A stretch of 64,000 nt of DNA, taken from NCBI GenBank assembly GCA_965153355.1, contig OZ231126.1, positions 60,884,001-60,948,000 of the forward strand. The letters are read 5' to 3'. The translations under genes and the position numbers were made by a program. This DNA comes from Flaccisagitta enflata (lineage: Eukaryota; Chaetognatha; Sagittoidea; Aphragmophora). Each line of letters opens with the position of its first letter. Position 1 is the first letter of the stretch. A model generated the notes under the pieces. That model searched no databases, was not told where the DNA came from, and saw only the letters and a list, made by a program, of their open reading frames with translations. This document shows, piece by piece, positions 20,712 to 32,583 of this stretch.

Positions 20712-23413
20712 ATGAAGTTTGTGCCGACGCAGAATTCTCAGCAGGTGCCGCAGCAGCAGCAGCAGCAACAGCAGCAGATTCAAAGGCATCATCCTCCGTT
20801 TCAGCCGCGTCATCAAACAACTTCGCCAGTTATGAATTCCAGCAATGCTATTAACGGTCCGTCCAACATCATGAACAATGCAAACCATACGCCGCAAGGT
20901 AGCTTATAACATTCATTTGAATGTATTAGTATTACGTTTTGTGACTCACATTCAGCGACGATGATTAAAGTTTGGCGTGCAAACTCCCCATGAATCCGTC
21001 TAACATTTCAGAACACAAGTCATTGTTGAAAAATCCAGTCAGCATCATCAGGTTGAATGTTTTTGCACACCCTTTGGATAAATGGTTTGTAATTCTCTTT
21101 TATCCTCCCCTTCTAACAACAGGCATGTCATATTCCTCCGGTCCTTCGGCGTCTCCACTTTTGTCTTCCGCCGCCGACGCCGGCACTTCTGACGTCGGCG
21201 CTTCCTCCATGTCGGCCTCTGACGCCTCCATCGACGCCGTCAACGCTCACGCGGCGTCATCCTCGTCGTCATCCTCAAGCGGTATGATAGGTGGAGGCGG
21301 CGTCATGGGCGCCTCTTCCTCCTCTTCCACCGGCGTTGCGTCGGGCTCTCACTTGGATCCAAGCAGCCTCGTTCTTTCTAAAAAAAGACTCCAAGATTTG
21401 GTGAAGGAGATCGATCCCATGGAAGTCCTCGACGAAGACGTGGAAGATGTCCTCTTGCAGGTTAGTTGGACGAAATGACCCCTTCTCTTTACACTTGATA
21501 TGGTACAGTGGGAAGGTGCTGTAATGCGTTTGTATCGGTAACGTTTTGTTTAGAATTTGCCCTGTCTGTTCGCTAGTATTCATCTTTCTTTTTTTTTTTC
21601 TCTTTCTAAATAACCGCCAACGCTTCTGCCCGTCTCTCTTCTTAGTTGCGGACACGCTGCTCTTTAAAAACTGTCAAATCGTCGGTCAGTCGGTCCGTCG
21701 GTCAGTCGGTCCGTCGGTCAGTCCCGTTCGGTCACGTGGGACATGTCAAAAGTGAGGAAATGACATTTTAGAAACTTTTTGTCCCCGACAGGCAGTTTTC
21801 GTCAGTGTGGACTACCTATGAGATAGCCTGTTTGTGCTGATCTGTCTGTGTGTGTGTGTGTGTGTCTGTCTGTGTGTCTGTAGCAAACCTTCTCATATCT
21901 TTGGATCCAGGCTTAGAGTTCATGAAACTTCTCAGTGTTATTATTATGTCAATGAGGAACTGTGTACTGTGAAAAATTATAAACTTTACTACCATGCCTA
22001 TTATTTTGTAGTAATATTTGGCCTCAGGACTTGGGTGGATATTCACATAGGTGAAGGTAATGATGATAAAGTATGTGGTGCCACTATAATTAGTATACTA
22101 CCATTAGAATAAATAAACCACCCATAAAATTCAGTGCAAATGTAGGCATAGTTTATAGATATTGGCTTGTATGTAGTAATATATTGCTATGAACAAACTT
22201 TTTACATAAATAAAGGTAGGTAGAAGTTTTATGAATTTTTAAATTTGGTATACAAGGAGAGGATAGTAAATAATAGCCTTGCAAAATTCAATTAAATCTA
22301 GGCTTTTTATAGTTATGAGATATTAGCAGTATGTAAGTAATATGTTCTGGATTAACTTAGTTTTCTTAGGCAAAGGTGATAAAAGTTTTACAGATTTTTT
22401 AAAACTTAGTAAACAATTGATGAAAATGTCAATTAAGGCAGCTCAGAGTCTAGTTCAAGTCTCTGGAAGTCTGGTTTAGCAGGATCAACTTATTGTGTGT
22501 ATGTTGCTGTTGTGAGATTTGCACACAAACACACACACACACACAGGTTTGCCATCAAGGACTCAGGACAGGTTTTGCCTTCTTGGACTTCGGTATTTTA
22601 ATGTTCAAGGTGTGCCGTCATGGACACTAAGAGTATATAATCTTGGACTTTAAATTATGCCGTCATGGACTGTAAGGTATCACCTGCATCATGGACATCA
22701 ATTATTTTTTCAAAAAAATTTTTTTTATTTTTTATTTTTAATTTTGAAATTTTTATTTATTTTTTTTAATTTTTTTTAATTTTTTTAATTTTTTTTGAAA
22801 AAAAATTTTTGTTTCGAAATTTTTTTTTTGATTTTTTTTGATTTTTTGTAGGTGTCTTCATCAGGAATTAAAGTTTATGTTAACTCATACAGTCCCCAGT
22901 CCCAGGGACTGGCAATTTACAAGCTTTTGTGTATGTGATGGGGACATGTGGTGTGAATGGAGGTTTGGATGCCCTGCCACCGTCACTTCAGTGTGTATCC
23001 CGGCTTGTTTTGAATCATTAACTCTTACTAAGTCTCTTTTCCTCTGTCTTTTCTCTTATTGCCCTTTTCTCAGCATTCATTAGATTCTTCATTCATTCAT
23101 TCATTCATTCATTATTCATTCATTCATTCATTCATTCATTGTCTGGTATCATTCATTCGTTCATTCATTCCTGTACCAAAATTTGGATCATGAGCAGTTT
23201 CATCCCAGGCAGCGTGTGTAGCTGTCCGGTGCATGATAGCCAAACACCGGAAATCCTCCGCGGAAGTGAAAGAAGACGTTCAGCTCCATCTTCAGCGCCA
23301 GTTGGAACATGTGGATTCCCAGAGTTCGGCGGAAGAACTCAGACCATACAAGATGACCGTCTGACAACGCACTGACAAAGCTCGCGCTCATCAAAAAGAC
23401 TGAAGAAGTTTGA
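20712..23413 (+). CDS. TAF12: TFIID subunit 12 (TAF12), with damaged last exon
   Basis: TAF12 is a histone-fold subunit of TFIID and SAGA, pairing with TAF4 or ADA1. Exons 20712-20898 and 21123-21460 are intact and in phase. The first encodes a poly-Gln N-terminus (CAG/CAA run at 20750-20776), the second a Ser/Ala/Gly-rich linker followed by SKKRLQDLVKEIDPMEVLDE and DVEDVLLQ, the start of the histone fold. The expected continuation (helices 2-3 and C-terminus) is recognisable at 23188-23413 but spread over several frames (listed separately). The intron 21461-23187 holds a degraded composite repeat. The Ser/Ala linker is species-specific; the histone-fold match makes the identity very secure. 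Confidence 0.85.
21778..22928. repeat. Second, degraded copy of the composite hairpin repeat
   Basis: It begins GTCCCCGACAGGCAGTTTTC, then a TGTG/TCTG stretch, CAAACCTTCTCATATCTTTG, and diverged 180-bp units. TTTGCCATCAAGGACT words and an AT-rich block (22706-22855) follow, and it ends ACAGTCCCCAGTCCCAGGGA..CTTTT. Order and ends match 6144-11995, but it carries many small indels and lacks the inserted transposon and long satellite. Confidence 0.6.
23090..23170. repeat. ATTC tetranucleotide microsatellite
   Basis: An interrupted run of CATT/ATTC units just before the damaged TAF12 terminal exon. Confidence 0.9.
23188..23413 (+). pseudogene. TAF12: Terminal TAF12 exon broken across frames
   Basis: Reading in changing frames recovers the TAF12 C-terminus in the right order. 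It starts with SFIPGSV (cf. the DDFIESV block) and CMIAKHRKSSAEVKEDVQLH LQRQ (23230-23301, frame 1). WNMWIP (23303-23320, +1 frame), FGG, EELRPYKM (back in frame 1) and ALIKKTEEV-stop (23384-23413, third frame) follow. At least three single-base-type indels are needed. Protein similarity between the shifts is too good for an old pseudogene. Either the consensus sequence is poor here or the exon died recently. Confidence 0.7.
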
Positions 23414-24569
23414 AGTCCACAAAGTAATATCGGATATTTTTTATATTTTTAGCATGTTTTTTTTTTTTTTTTTTTTTTTTTTTTGGTTTGCTAGTTTCTG
23501 TTTTTGCGAAGGCGATGGTCAAGTAGAAACGATTAAGGTTTTGGAGCTCTGAACGTTCTTTTTTTTTTTTGTCTCGTCATTTCAGGTGTGCCCATCACGC
23601 ATGAATCACATGTCACTTTGGCCAAGTGACCATTGGGTTTGTTCACACATATATTTTAAATTTATGTTCATAAGTGCTGGACCATACTTATTACGATTAA
23701 TGATATTCCAGGCCTGTATAAAGTTGAGATGAAGAGGAATAAAATCTGAAAAGGAGTTGGAGATGAGGAAAATCAAGCTAGAAAAGAAGAAAAGAACACA
23801 AAAGACTTTCTTACTAGTAGTTTAAATGGTAGTATCGATTCTCTTCTGGCCAACATTTGTGGTATTTATTTAAATATATAACATGCTGTTTTTTGCTTTG
23901 TGAGATAATATGGGTGGTTTCATTATTTTGTTGTGTATGAGGAAAAGTAAAAAGTGAGAGGGGAATAAGTCATGCTCAGCACTGCCTGTGATATTCATGT
24001 GAGTACTGTGTGATGTTCTGAATTCGTGTTTTTAACTTTTTTTCCATGGCTTGTATATATTTATGAGATTAGACTGATAGTACAAAATCCGCACTAAGCG
24101 TAATTTGCTGGCCCACTCAAGGACTTCAATTGCCTCTGATCCCTTACCCTCTCCACCTGAAGCCAAGAAATTACCATACCACCCTTCCTCCATTGACCTT
24201 CAATTTCTCATAACTCGATTCCATCTTGCAATCCCTAACACCGTTATATTCCCTTTCTGACCATCAACGCTAGGTCTGACTTTGATGCATTTCCTCCTGT
24301 CCTCTTCCCTTAAATCGCAACCTCTAGACCCATGACTTCCCAATTAGCTCTTACCCGGCGGTTCAGTTCAGGGTTCTTTCCTAAATTTCCCATCTTGCCC
24401 CCCCCCTTCTCCCTTCCTATTCCTCGCGTTATTTTTAATCATTTCCTCATTCTATATTTTAGGCTTTCCCCAGAGATACAGACTGAGGGACTGAAGAGGG
24501 GAAGAAGGAGTAAGTGGGAGTGTCGATTTAAAAACTAAAAGAGAGAACTTTGAAAAAAATACACTCAGA
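23414..24569. other. Intergenic region between TAF12 and HIBADH
   Basis: It contains T runs (23458-23484) and a downstream pyrimidine-rich stretch (about 24100-24460). I see no gene or classifiable repeat. The HIBADH promoter is presumably in the last few hundred bases. Confidence 0.4.
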
Positions 24570-27500
24570 ATGGCGACGTATTTGTCACGTTTTTGCTGGA
24601 CTTTGCCACGTTTCTCCTCTTCTCTCAATGCCGCGACTCGACCGTTTCAAGAAGGTCAAATTTCAGCGCTTGCGGCGACCCTCTCTCCTTACTGCTCCAT
24701 TTCTTTATCCTCGTCATCGTCTCTGGGATGTTTTTCTTCTCGTCGCTCGATAACAACCACAACGACTACGTTAAAAGCGGCTTCGGACTCTGATGACGAT
24801 GCCCCGGCACTCAGTCGGGTCGGTTTTATCGGCCTGGGCAATATGGGCGCCCACATGGCCAGAAATCTCATTAAAAGCGGTCATCCCGTTATTTGTTTCG
24901 ACGTAAACCAGGATAGCGTCAAGGTAACCTCAGGGGCCCTGTGTCAAATGAGTAATTACATACGGTTAGGTCGAGGAAAGATTTTCATAACGGATCAGCA
25001 AATGAAAAGCCAAGAATGTACATGGAAGCCATGAACATGAAAACTTTAAAAGTTGAAAATCATTCCGCTTTTGTTAGGCATTGACGGAATCCGGGGCTGC
25101 CGCGGCGTCATGTCCCGCTGAAGTGGCCGCGGCTGCCGACACTGTGGTGACCATGTTACCGGCGTCGCCTCACGTCCGCGGCGTTTATTGTGGCGCCGAT
25201 GGAATCTTGTCGACGGTCCAACCAGGAACGATGCTCATTGACTCGTCCACCATCGATCCTTCCACCAGCTTGGAAATGAGTCAGTTGGCGGCCAAGAAAA
25301 ACGCCGTGTATATGGTGAGGATTTAATCTCATAACTCAAATTTGGCGAAAAGTAATAAAGCATGCGTGTTTGCTATTCTAAGATCAAGAAAATGCCGAGA
25401 GCAAAAGTGGCTTGGACTTGATCGTCTAATCCAATGATTTACCTAAGGAACTGTATTGTCCGTAGGGATATACACGCTTTTCTTTTTATAAGAACACTGT
25501 TTATAAGAACATCAGCCTCAGATTTGGCGAAAAAATAAGAAAAGCATCTTAAAAACGTCAAAAATAGTTTAGGTATTAAAACCGGTAAGTGTAAAAAAAA
25601 CTTACAGTTATTGATATTTCGATGATGATTTAAAAGGATAATTTATTGTTTATCGAATATTAATCATGTTCTAACACTGTTAAATATTTTTTTTATAATT
25701 ACTTAAAATAAAAATCTGTTATAATAATATATATATAATTATAAAATTATTTAATTAAAATAAAACGTTTAAAACAACGGCTGAAATAAGGTTAATAGAG
25801 CGCGGGGGCTCATTTAAAAATCCATGACTGTATAAAATGAAGCGATGTGTATCATGAGTTCATCGTAAACGTCTTCTGTCACTCCGCCCTGATATCGTGG
25901 TTTCAGGATACCTTTATTAATCTGGCGGTGTTATAGAAGCCGTCAGAACTTTCATTCATGGTCGGCGCTTCGCCGCGAGGTTCTTGCTGCTAATGAATGC
26001 TCGCGCATGAAAGCAACGTCAAGGTCACTGCAGACCGTGAATAAAGCACTCATGCTCGGGAGATATTTTTCAAATCGCTTAAATGTAAATTAAGAATATC
26101 AATGTCTGTTTGAATGAAGTCATTCACAGATACAGGAGCTGGTCTATTTTGCTTGAACAGTGAGCACCAGGCAAAAATGGCCAAAATCTGCAACAATATG
26201 TTGTTGGCGATTTATCGATCAGCATCAGGACCATGAATCTGGAATAGATCTCAGCCTGGGCCTTTAAAACGCTCTGCCATATAAATCAATACCAGTTCAG
26301 GATCAGGTGACGCGCTCGGTAAGTTAGGTTGACACATCGCGGCAGCGGTGAAGATCCCTAGCGATGATGTAGTCAATGTATGATTATTACGATCAGTCGA
26401 AATCGACTCAATCGAGGATCGTATTTCTTTTCTTTGATTCTCAATTGGCATATCCTCTACTACGTATGTTATCGATGATGATATCGATGAAGTCGACTAC
26501 ACTTTTTTATAGAACAGTTTATATAGAACGTTAGGCTTCAAATGGCTAAATTTAAGGGCGTACTAAGAAACATTGGAAGCAGCTGGCTTTATTTTTCAAA
26601 AATTTAAACCTTAAGGCTTGAAATTTTAAGAAATTTAGAGCATTTTTATTTATGATTTTTATCATAATGTTCAAAGCAAGTGTATATCAAATCAATCTAA
26701 TTTATCATTGCAATGTACCAATTGAAATCTTATTAGCAAAAAATAGTTATCTGCAGTTTGTTTTGCGTTGACGATTTTCTATGGGTACAGCACCAGATGA
26801 CAAACTCAGAAGAAAACTAATTGGGCGTCATTCTTCAATGAAGGTTAAGCCATGTATTTAATTAAGGCAGTTTAAAATAATTAAAGCGCTTGAAACTGCC
26901 CAAAATTTAAGAACATTGAAGGTTTGCCCAAAAAGTGATGTTCTTATAAAAAAAAAAGTGTATGACCGATGAATGTAGATTCTCTTCCTCGCTCCTAAAT
27001 TACTTCGTATCATCAGTCTATGGACATTTCGGTATTTGTAGATATGCCAGCAGTTTGGCATATCTCAACGCATTGAAATCAACCCGTTGAGATCTTTCAT
27101 CTACTAAGACAAATCTTGTAGGATGAGAGATCTCAACGGGTTGAAATGTGCTAAAATGAGAGATCTCAATGAGTTGAAATGTGCTTGAATGAGAGATCTC
27201 AACTTGTTGAGATATGTCAAATAGCTGACATATCTACTAAAACCGTTTTGTCCACTGACTGTCATACTCAAATCTTAGAAACAATCGACGATCAGAAACA
27301 TCCTGAGAGATTTCTTTCAACGCTTTCCCAATCAGATCTATAACCCGGTTCCGGGCGTGAAAGACGGTACTCCGGCTTCCAACGATTATAAAGGCGGTTT
27401 TGGCACGGCTTTGATGACCAAAGACTTGGGCCTGGTGCAGAACGCCGCCACGGCAACGGGATCCCCGAACCCGTTGGGCTCGTTAGCGCATCAAATCTAT

Positions 27501-27587
27501 CGGACGCTTACCAACTCGGGATTCGCCGAGAAGGACTTTTCGTCAGTTTATAAGTTCCTTAGTGAGCAACAACATTTGAAGAAATGA
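24570..27587 (+). CDS. HIBADH: 3-hydroxyisobutyrate dehydrogenase, mitochondrial (HIBADH), damaged middle
   Basis: HIBADH oxidises 3-hydroxyisobutyrate to methylmalonate semialdehyde with NAD+ in mitochondrial valine breakdown. Exon 1 (24570-24923) has an Arg/Ser-rich presequence of about 75 residues, then the Rossmann motif VGFIGLGNMGAHMARNLIKS. Exon 2 (25078-25314) has VTMLPASPHVRGVYCGADG and IDSSTIDPSTSLEM. The last exon (27336-27587, stop TGA) has IYNPVPGVKDG, GGFGTALMTKDLGLVQNA and LGSLAHQIYRTL, the normal C-terminus. The catalytic middle (SGGV..., the Lys-containing AKICNN) is visible at 25906-26262 only with frame shifts, and a following SSGRCWS block is not seen. The start ATG at 24570 opens the presequence; identity is secure. 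Confidence 0.9.
25906..26262 (+). pseudogene. HIBADH: HIBADH central exon(s), frame-shifted
   Basis: After an acceptor at 25904-25905, fragments in different frames match the family in order. These are SGGV (about 25921-25932), a TF..MVG piece (about 25947-25966), and MAKICNNMLLAI (26177-26210) containing the catalytic-lysine region. AMNLG-like codons follow near 26231-26242. Indels of one or two bases separate them. The flanking exons are intact, so the damage is local. Confidence 0.6.
27060..27240. repeat. Repeats of GAGATCTCAACGGGTTGAAA
   Basis: GAGATCTCAACGGGTTGA / GAGATCTCAATGAGTTGA recurs four or five times (about 27080-27215) at 40-50 bp spacing and in inverted form near 27061. It is a short-palindrome-rich tandem repeat in the last HIBADH intron. 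Confidence 0.6.
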
Positions 27588-28229
27588 TCTACATGTAAAA
27601 GAAATTGTTGAGGAATCGATGCTTTCCAAGACGGCTGCATTCTATCTGATTTTCGACTACCCAAGAATGACTAACTTCTTTACGTTTTATACCCGGTTTG
27701 TTTTCTCGGGTTGTTAGTTTACACGTTCCCATCTTACACAAACGTCGCACGCGTGATTTTCCAAATCTTCTTCCCAATTGCGCGCTTTTACAACGGAAAT
27801 TGTGGGACTTTGAATCTCACAGGGATTTAGGGTAATGTTTTAAGGCAGAATGTCTGCCTCCATGTTGGCCTCGTTTGCCTATCTCAAATAATCCAAGTTA
27901 TCTTTAAAGTTTCAGTCAAATACATAAGCCACAAGATCTCAATTTACTTTATTTTACACTCGACTGATCATCGAAGTGGTCTCTTTCTCTCTCTGACTTC
28001 GTTTAAAACCACGGAGATGCAGAGTTTAGAATTTTTCAACTGTTTTCTTTTATTTGAAGATTGAAAACAATTTTACTTTTAGGTCCACTTTGCGCCATGT
28101 GATGATTTGACGTCGGACCACGGAGGATAACCTTGAATTAAAAAAGAAAAAACCTAAGACTATGACAAATTAACCGGAACAATATCTATCGACATACCGT
28201 TGCGATCACACTAAAAAGATTTATTGACG

Positions 28230-28480
28230 ATGATCGTTCGAGAGCCCGTGCTTGTGTCAAGAGCGGCAATGGAGGAGCGCGAACGAGAGGCCGATGAACT
28301 GGTTCGTTCTCGATTGGCATTGAAATGTGATTTGGCGCTTACTGGCCCCGACTTAAATTCCAACTACCCAGAAACCCTTTGTTTGGGCTCTATGAAAAAT
28401 CGCATCAAGATCCCCTTGCACTCAATTGATAACAAAATTACGGATCATGCCTTATTCTTAGTCAGGGGTGTATATAGTTG
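28230..28480 (+). CDS. Unrecognised ORF, possible first exon
   Basis: From the ATG at 28230 the frame gives IVREPVLVSRAAMEEREREA, DELVRSRLALKCDLALTGPD, then CLGSMKNRIKIPLHSI. Base composition and an amphipathic charged start resemble coding sequence more than the flanks do. The frame is ended by a truncated MITE-like insertion (CAGGGGTGTATATAG at 28467). A small possible exon follows at 28932-28981 (KAAEEAYDLLMSLLSQQ, with a GTAAAA donor). I do not recognise the protein and no later exons are evident, so this may be a broken or incomplete gene. Confidence 0.35.
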
Positions 28481-28506
28481 AGCGGCTTTTGATTTTATTC
28501 CCCCCC
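28467..28506. mobile_element. Truncated copy of the CAGGGGTGTATA MITE
   Basis: It matches the first 40 bp or so of the elements at 245 and 34004 (CAGGGGTGTATATAGTTGAG, then TTTTGATTTTATTCCCCCCC) and then stops. It introduces the stop codon of the upstream ORF. Confidence 0.6.
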
Positions 28507-30290
28507 CTGTAGGACATCCCAGAAAGGATGCAGTATCATGAAAGTATAAAAGTTGTTTCTCAAACTGACCATCGACATCCTCTAGGACAAAAATATTATG
28601 TTTTTATGCTTTCTGAAAAATATAAAGCAAGGTGCCGTTTCAATAGATCTCTTGTTTATAGATAAAAATTTAAAACATAAAAATCTGCAGCTGCAAAATT
28701 GACTATTTTCTATCTCCAATCTCCATTACACAGTCTATGGCAGTTATGCTGTAAGCACAGCTTCTTTAACGAATGAAAACAAAAATTTCAGTTCTGTGCA
28801 TCAAAAATTATGATTATATCATAATGGTGTAGCTAAAAATGGAAATAGTGAAAATTGGAAAAATGATTCATTTCCTTCATGTCCATATCAATCATCATAT
28901 CCTCCTTTCTTCATTATGTGTGCGCAAGAAAGCTGCAGAGGAAGCTTACGATCTGTTAATGAGCTTGTTGAGTCAACAAGTAAAAACATGGCGGATACCA
29001 AACGTCCAGTCGCGGACGGTTGGGCAGGAGCAGTGTGCTGAAGCATCGGGTTAAAATGTGATGGACTGACGGATCTACTGACCCTGCACCAGCAAACAGG
29101 CAAGATGTAAGACTTTTAGGTGCATTCCGCTGTAATTGACCCATGAGTAATGTATAACTGCGTATAACAGATAAAAAATCTAGGTCCCTCAATGTCGTTC
29201 CTTTATAATTTGTATGTTGGGAAAAAAAGAAAATTGCCTATCACAGATATAATTTGTGGTTTCATTTAAGTCTGGGTATTTAGGCTTTTGTTTTTTTGGG
29301 ATCTCGAGATGTTGGTAGAGTGGTTTAAGGTTTAGGGATAGTGTTGGGGTTGGTCTGTTTTCAGGGTCAGAGTAAGATTTTATGCTATTTAGGGTAAGGG
29401 GCAGGTGTGGTGATAAGGACAGAGTATGAATTTTTACAGAAGCGTCAGGTTTTTCCATTCCTGTGTATATTTTGTTCAACTACATGATTAACTAAAGAGC
29501 AAAGGTTCTTCATCCAATTTTACCAAATTTGTTATTCCATTGCTATTGCGGGGTTTAACTGTATGTTGAGTTCTTCCATTTTGGACCTACCAAGTTCAAC
29601 AAAATCAATTAAAAAAGGTCACAGTTATGCATGATTTTCAATTTTTGGCTGGTAGGTCGGTTGGGCCAGTCAGGTCATAACACCCATATAGGCCCTGAAG
29701 TACCTCACCCTTCTACAACTTCCCTCAAAATGTGAAGCTAATCAGTCAAGATGTCCAAAAGTTAGCCCATTTTTAAAATTGTGGACCACAACGACGGCAC
29801 CCATCGGCCTAGAGTTAAAGCCGGCATCAAGGAAAAATAGAAAAATGAGTTGACATCCTACTGGCCATAAGAAAAAAAAGAGGGAAATTTCTTTGGTGAT
29901 TTTTGAGTGTCTGGCTGCAGACGAAAAACAACGGACAAGAAGCTTTGAAAGACCAAGCTGGTTTTCTATTTTGCGGGTGAAGTCATAATATGAATTCCGC
30001 TGACATTTGTGTCCCTCGTGTTGCGTCAAATCGCTTTTTCAAGTTTTCACTTCTTTTTTGCCTCATCAATACCGTTCTCAACTCAGCTCTTTCACAAGAG
30101 ATTAAAGCTAACTATAAAAGGTAACAGCAAAAGAGAAAGACAAAACGTGAGTAGCCATATAAAGATTTCCTTGTGGCGCTTTAGGATACAACTTAGCTTC
30201 AATCTGTATCTTAGAAAAAAAAACTACTACAAGGGTAAGTTTTAACGTAAACTAGGCCACCAAATGATTCAGTCAAGCGGGATTGTGACG

Positions 30291-31967
30291 CTAACAACTA
30301 GTGTTCGCACGAGCAGGAAATCTGCTAGCAGAGCTGCTAGCAGTAATTTGAAACTGCTCTTCTAGCAGAAAATTTTCAGCTGCTAGCAGTAAGTAGCAGT
30401 GAAAATTCTAATGTTTTGATACTTCTCTGTCCATTTTCCAGTAAAAATCCAAATAAAATATGTTCTTCTGTTCTCTTTTTTTATTTCAATGTTAAAGAAA
30501 TCTTCAGAAAATGATAATGTTATACATAAATATGTAAAGGTTGTTCATGACAATTACCTTGAACTGATGGGATACATCCAGAATCAGAAAGACATGCTAA
30601 ATTGGAAATTTCTTTTGGACTCAAGACTACAAAAAATACTTTTTCAGCTGAACCAACAGCTCTGGAAGAGGAAAAATGTGCATCTAGTGCAGCTGAGATG
30701 CTTATTGCGACGATTGCTGATAAAGTAATTCATACAATATGCCGTCTAAAAGAATTGGCTTCCTACATCATTATTCATTGAAAACCAAGTGATTGTTGTG
30801 TGAGTTAGATAACATTACCATCAAAACTACCTGATAAAAAGACAAGAGCCTTAAGAGCTCTTAATGGTGACTAATCTGGACCCTTTACTAAGTACAGTGG
30901 GACCTCGGTTTAAGGGATTTTTAGGGACTGAGTGTTTTCATCACTTAAATCCGAAATCCCTTAAATTGAATTCATTGTTTTATAAAGAATTGTTTTGTTT
31001 GTCACTATTGATTACAAAAAACTTAGTGGAACAATATCCTTTTGCTATATAAACATTCATCAGCAATGATTTAGTTCATGGCAGGATCTTCATAGCATAT
31101 CATTCATAGCATATCATTATTAGATCAACTTTTTCTTAGAGATAAATTCTTAAAGATAAATTTACCTAAAATTTCCCTTGATATAAGGGATGTTTTCAAA
31201 AACTGGTCTCTTAAATCTGAATATCCCTTAAATAGAGGTTCCTTGAATAGAGGTTTTTAAACATTGGAATGCCTAAAAAAATTTGGGACCAGAAAGTGCT
31301 GTTTCTTAAATGCGGATATCCCTTAAATAGAGGTGCCACTAAGGTGGGATTCCACTGTACTATCCTTTTTCAGAAAATACTCCCACTGCACAGATTATCT
31401 TGAGATATCAAAAAATAATGTGCTATTTTGAAACGGGTAACCAATTCCTGTATTTCTGAGATATGCAGACCACAAGAAAACATCAGATAAATATGGTGGC
31501 CCGATAAAGACCGTATCCATCTGGGCACCTTCTCATGCTCCTCTAATACTTATGATGGCAAGATACTGAAACTTTCTCCTTCCTGAAATTCTCTTTTCGC
31601 AGACACAGGACTCCTTGTCTGTTGGTCAGTCACTTGGTCCATCGGTTTGTGACACTTAGATTGTTTGTGTTTTTTTTTTGCATTGTAATGACGGTGCCCA
31701 GCCACCCATTACAGTGGTGTCATGTATATGGTCTTGTTGCTGGCCTTGTTGTTGCCTCATTTAATGCAAATGTGTTAAGAGTCCATTACACTTTCTCTTC
31801 TTTGGTAGTTTCTACCCATTTTTAGATTGTAAGAAGGCATAACAGTTAGTTTATATATATATGTATAGTACTGCTCTTTACTGCTAGCAGTGCTAGCAGA
31901 AAAATATTTTTTCTGCTTTCTGCTAGCAGAAATAAAATCCACTACTTTTGCGAACACTACTAACAAC
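30291..31967. mobile_element. hAT-type element with 8-bp target duplication
   Basis: The direct repeat CTAACAAC (30291-30298 and 31960-31967) flanks an element of 1661 bp (30299-31959). Its ends are TAGTGTTCGCACGAGCAGG and, inverted, TAGTGTTCGCAAAAGTAGTG. An 8-bp duplication and TAGTGTTCGC-like ends are diagnostic of the hAT superfamily. Subterminal CTGCTAGCAG words are repeated many times at both ends, as expected for transposase binding sites. No intact transposase is present: a short frame at 30489-30728 is the only coding-like remnant. It carries a nested TA-flanked element. Confidence 0.85.
30895..31357. mobile_element. TA-flanked MITE nested inside the hAT element
   Basis: The left end is CAGTGGGACCTCGGTTTAAG and the right end, inverted, is CAGTGGAATCCCACCTTAG, with TA on both sides (30893-30894, 31358-31359). 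Internal TCCCTTAAATAGAGGT words are repeated in both directions. Ends and TA flanks suggest a Tc1/mariner (pogo/Tigger-like) non-autonomous element. Confidence 0.7.
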
Positions 31968-32084
31968 TACCACTTGGCTCTTGAGGCCGTTAATATTCCA
32001 ATGCATTAAATTGGGAGATGAATGGTGGGGTAATGGCTGCTCCGAATTTAAAGGCACTAATATATCCAGTACAGGGGCATGCCC

Positions 32085-32580
32085 AATTTTGGGCAGCGGA
32101 TCCATAGGGTACAAATTCCTGTAGAACATAGGGGACTTTCGTTTGTTTGTTTGTCCCCCAGGCCCTAGCAGGCCTAAAATCTTCCCTCTCAGGCCTGAAA
32201 TCTTCCCTCTCAGGCCTGAAATCTTCCCTCTCAGGCCTGAAATTTGCCCTCTCAAGCCTGAAATTGGCCTCTCAGGACTAAAATCTGTCCTCTCCAGCCT
32301 AAAATCTGTCCTCTCTGACCCTAAATCTGCCTTCTCAGGTTCAAGGGTAGTTTTCAGGCCTGAGAGGGCAGATTTTAGGCCTGAGAGGGCCTTGGCCCTG
32401 GGGGGATGGACGGACGGATGAACGGACAAATAAAAGTCACCTGTGTTCTACAGGACTTTGTCCTCTTTTTTTTGAGCCGCACTGTAGGGCCACTGCCCTG
32501 CTTCCTCTCACTTCAATTCACAATCATGCAAAGCAGGGCAACGGGTATCGCTGACCAATTATTGCCCTTGGGCGACCTAT
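32085..32580. mobile_element. Foldback element with inverted minisatellite (family B), copy 1
   Basis: The left end GGGCAGCGGATCCATAGGG..TTCCTGTAGAACATAGGGG is matched, inverted, by CCTGTGTTCTACAGGAC..GGCCACTGCCCTGC (32440-32500). In between, AGGCCTGAAATCTTCCCTCTC units (32170-32340) switch to the opposite orientation (GCCTGAGAGGGC, 32355-32395). The outer tail GCAGGGCAACGGGTATCGCTGACC is shared with other copies. Confidence 0.7.
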
Positions 32581-32583
32581 TTT

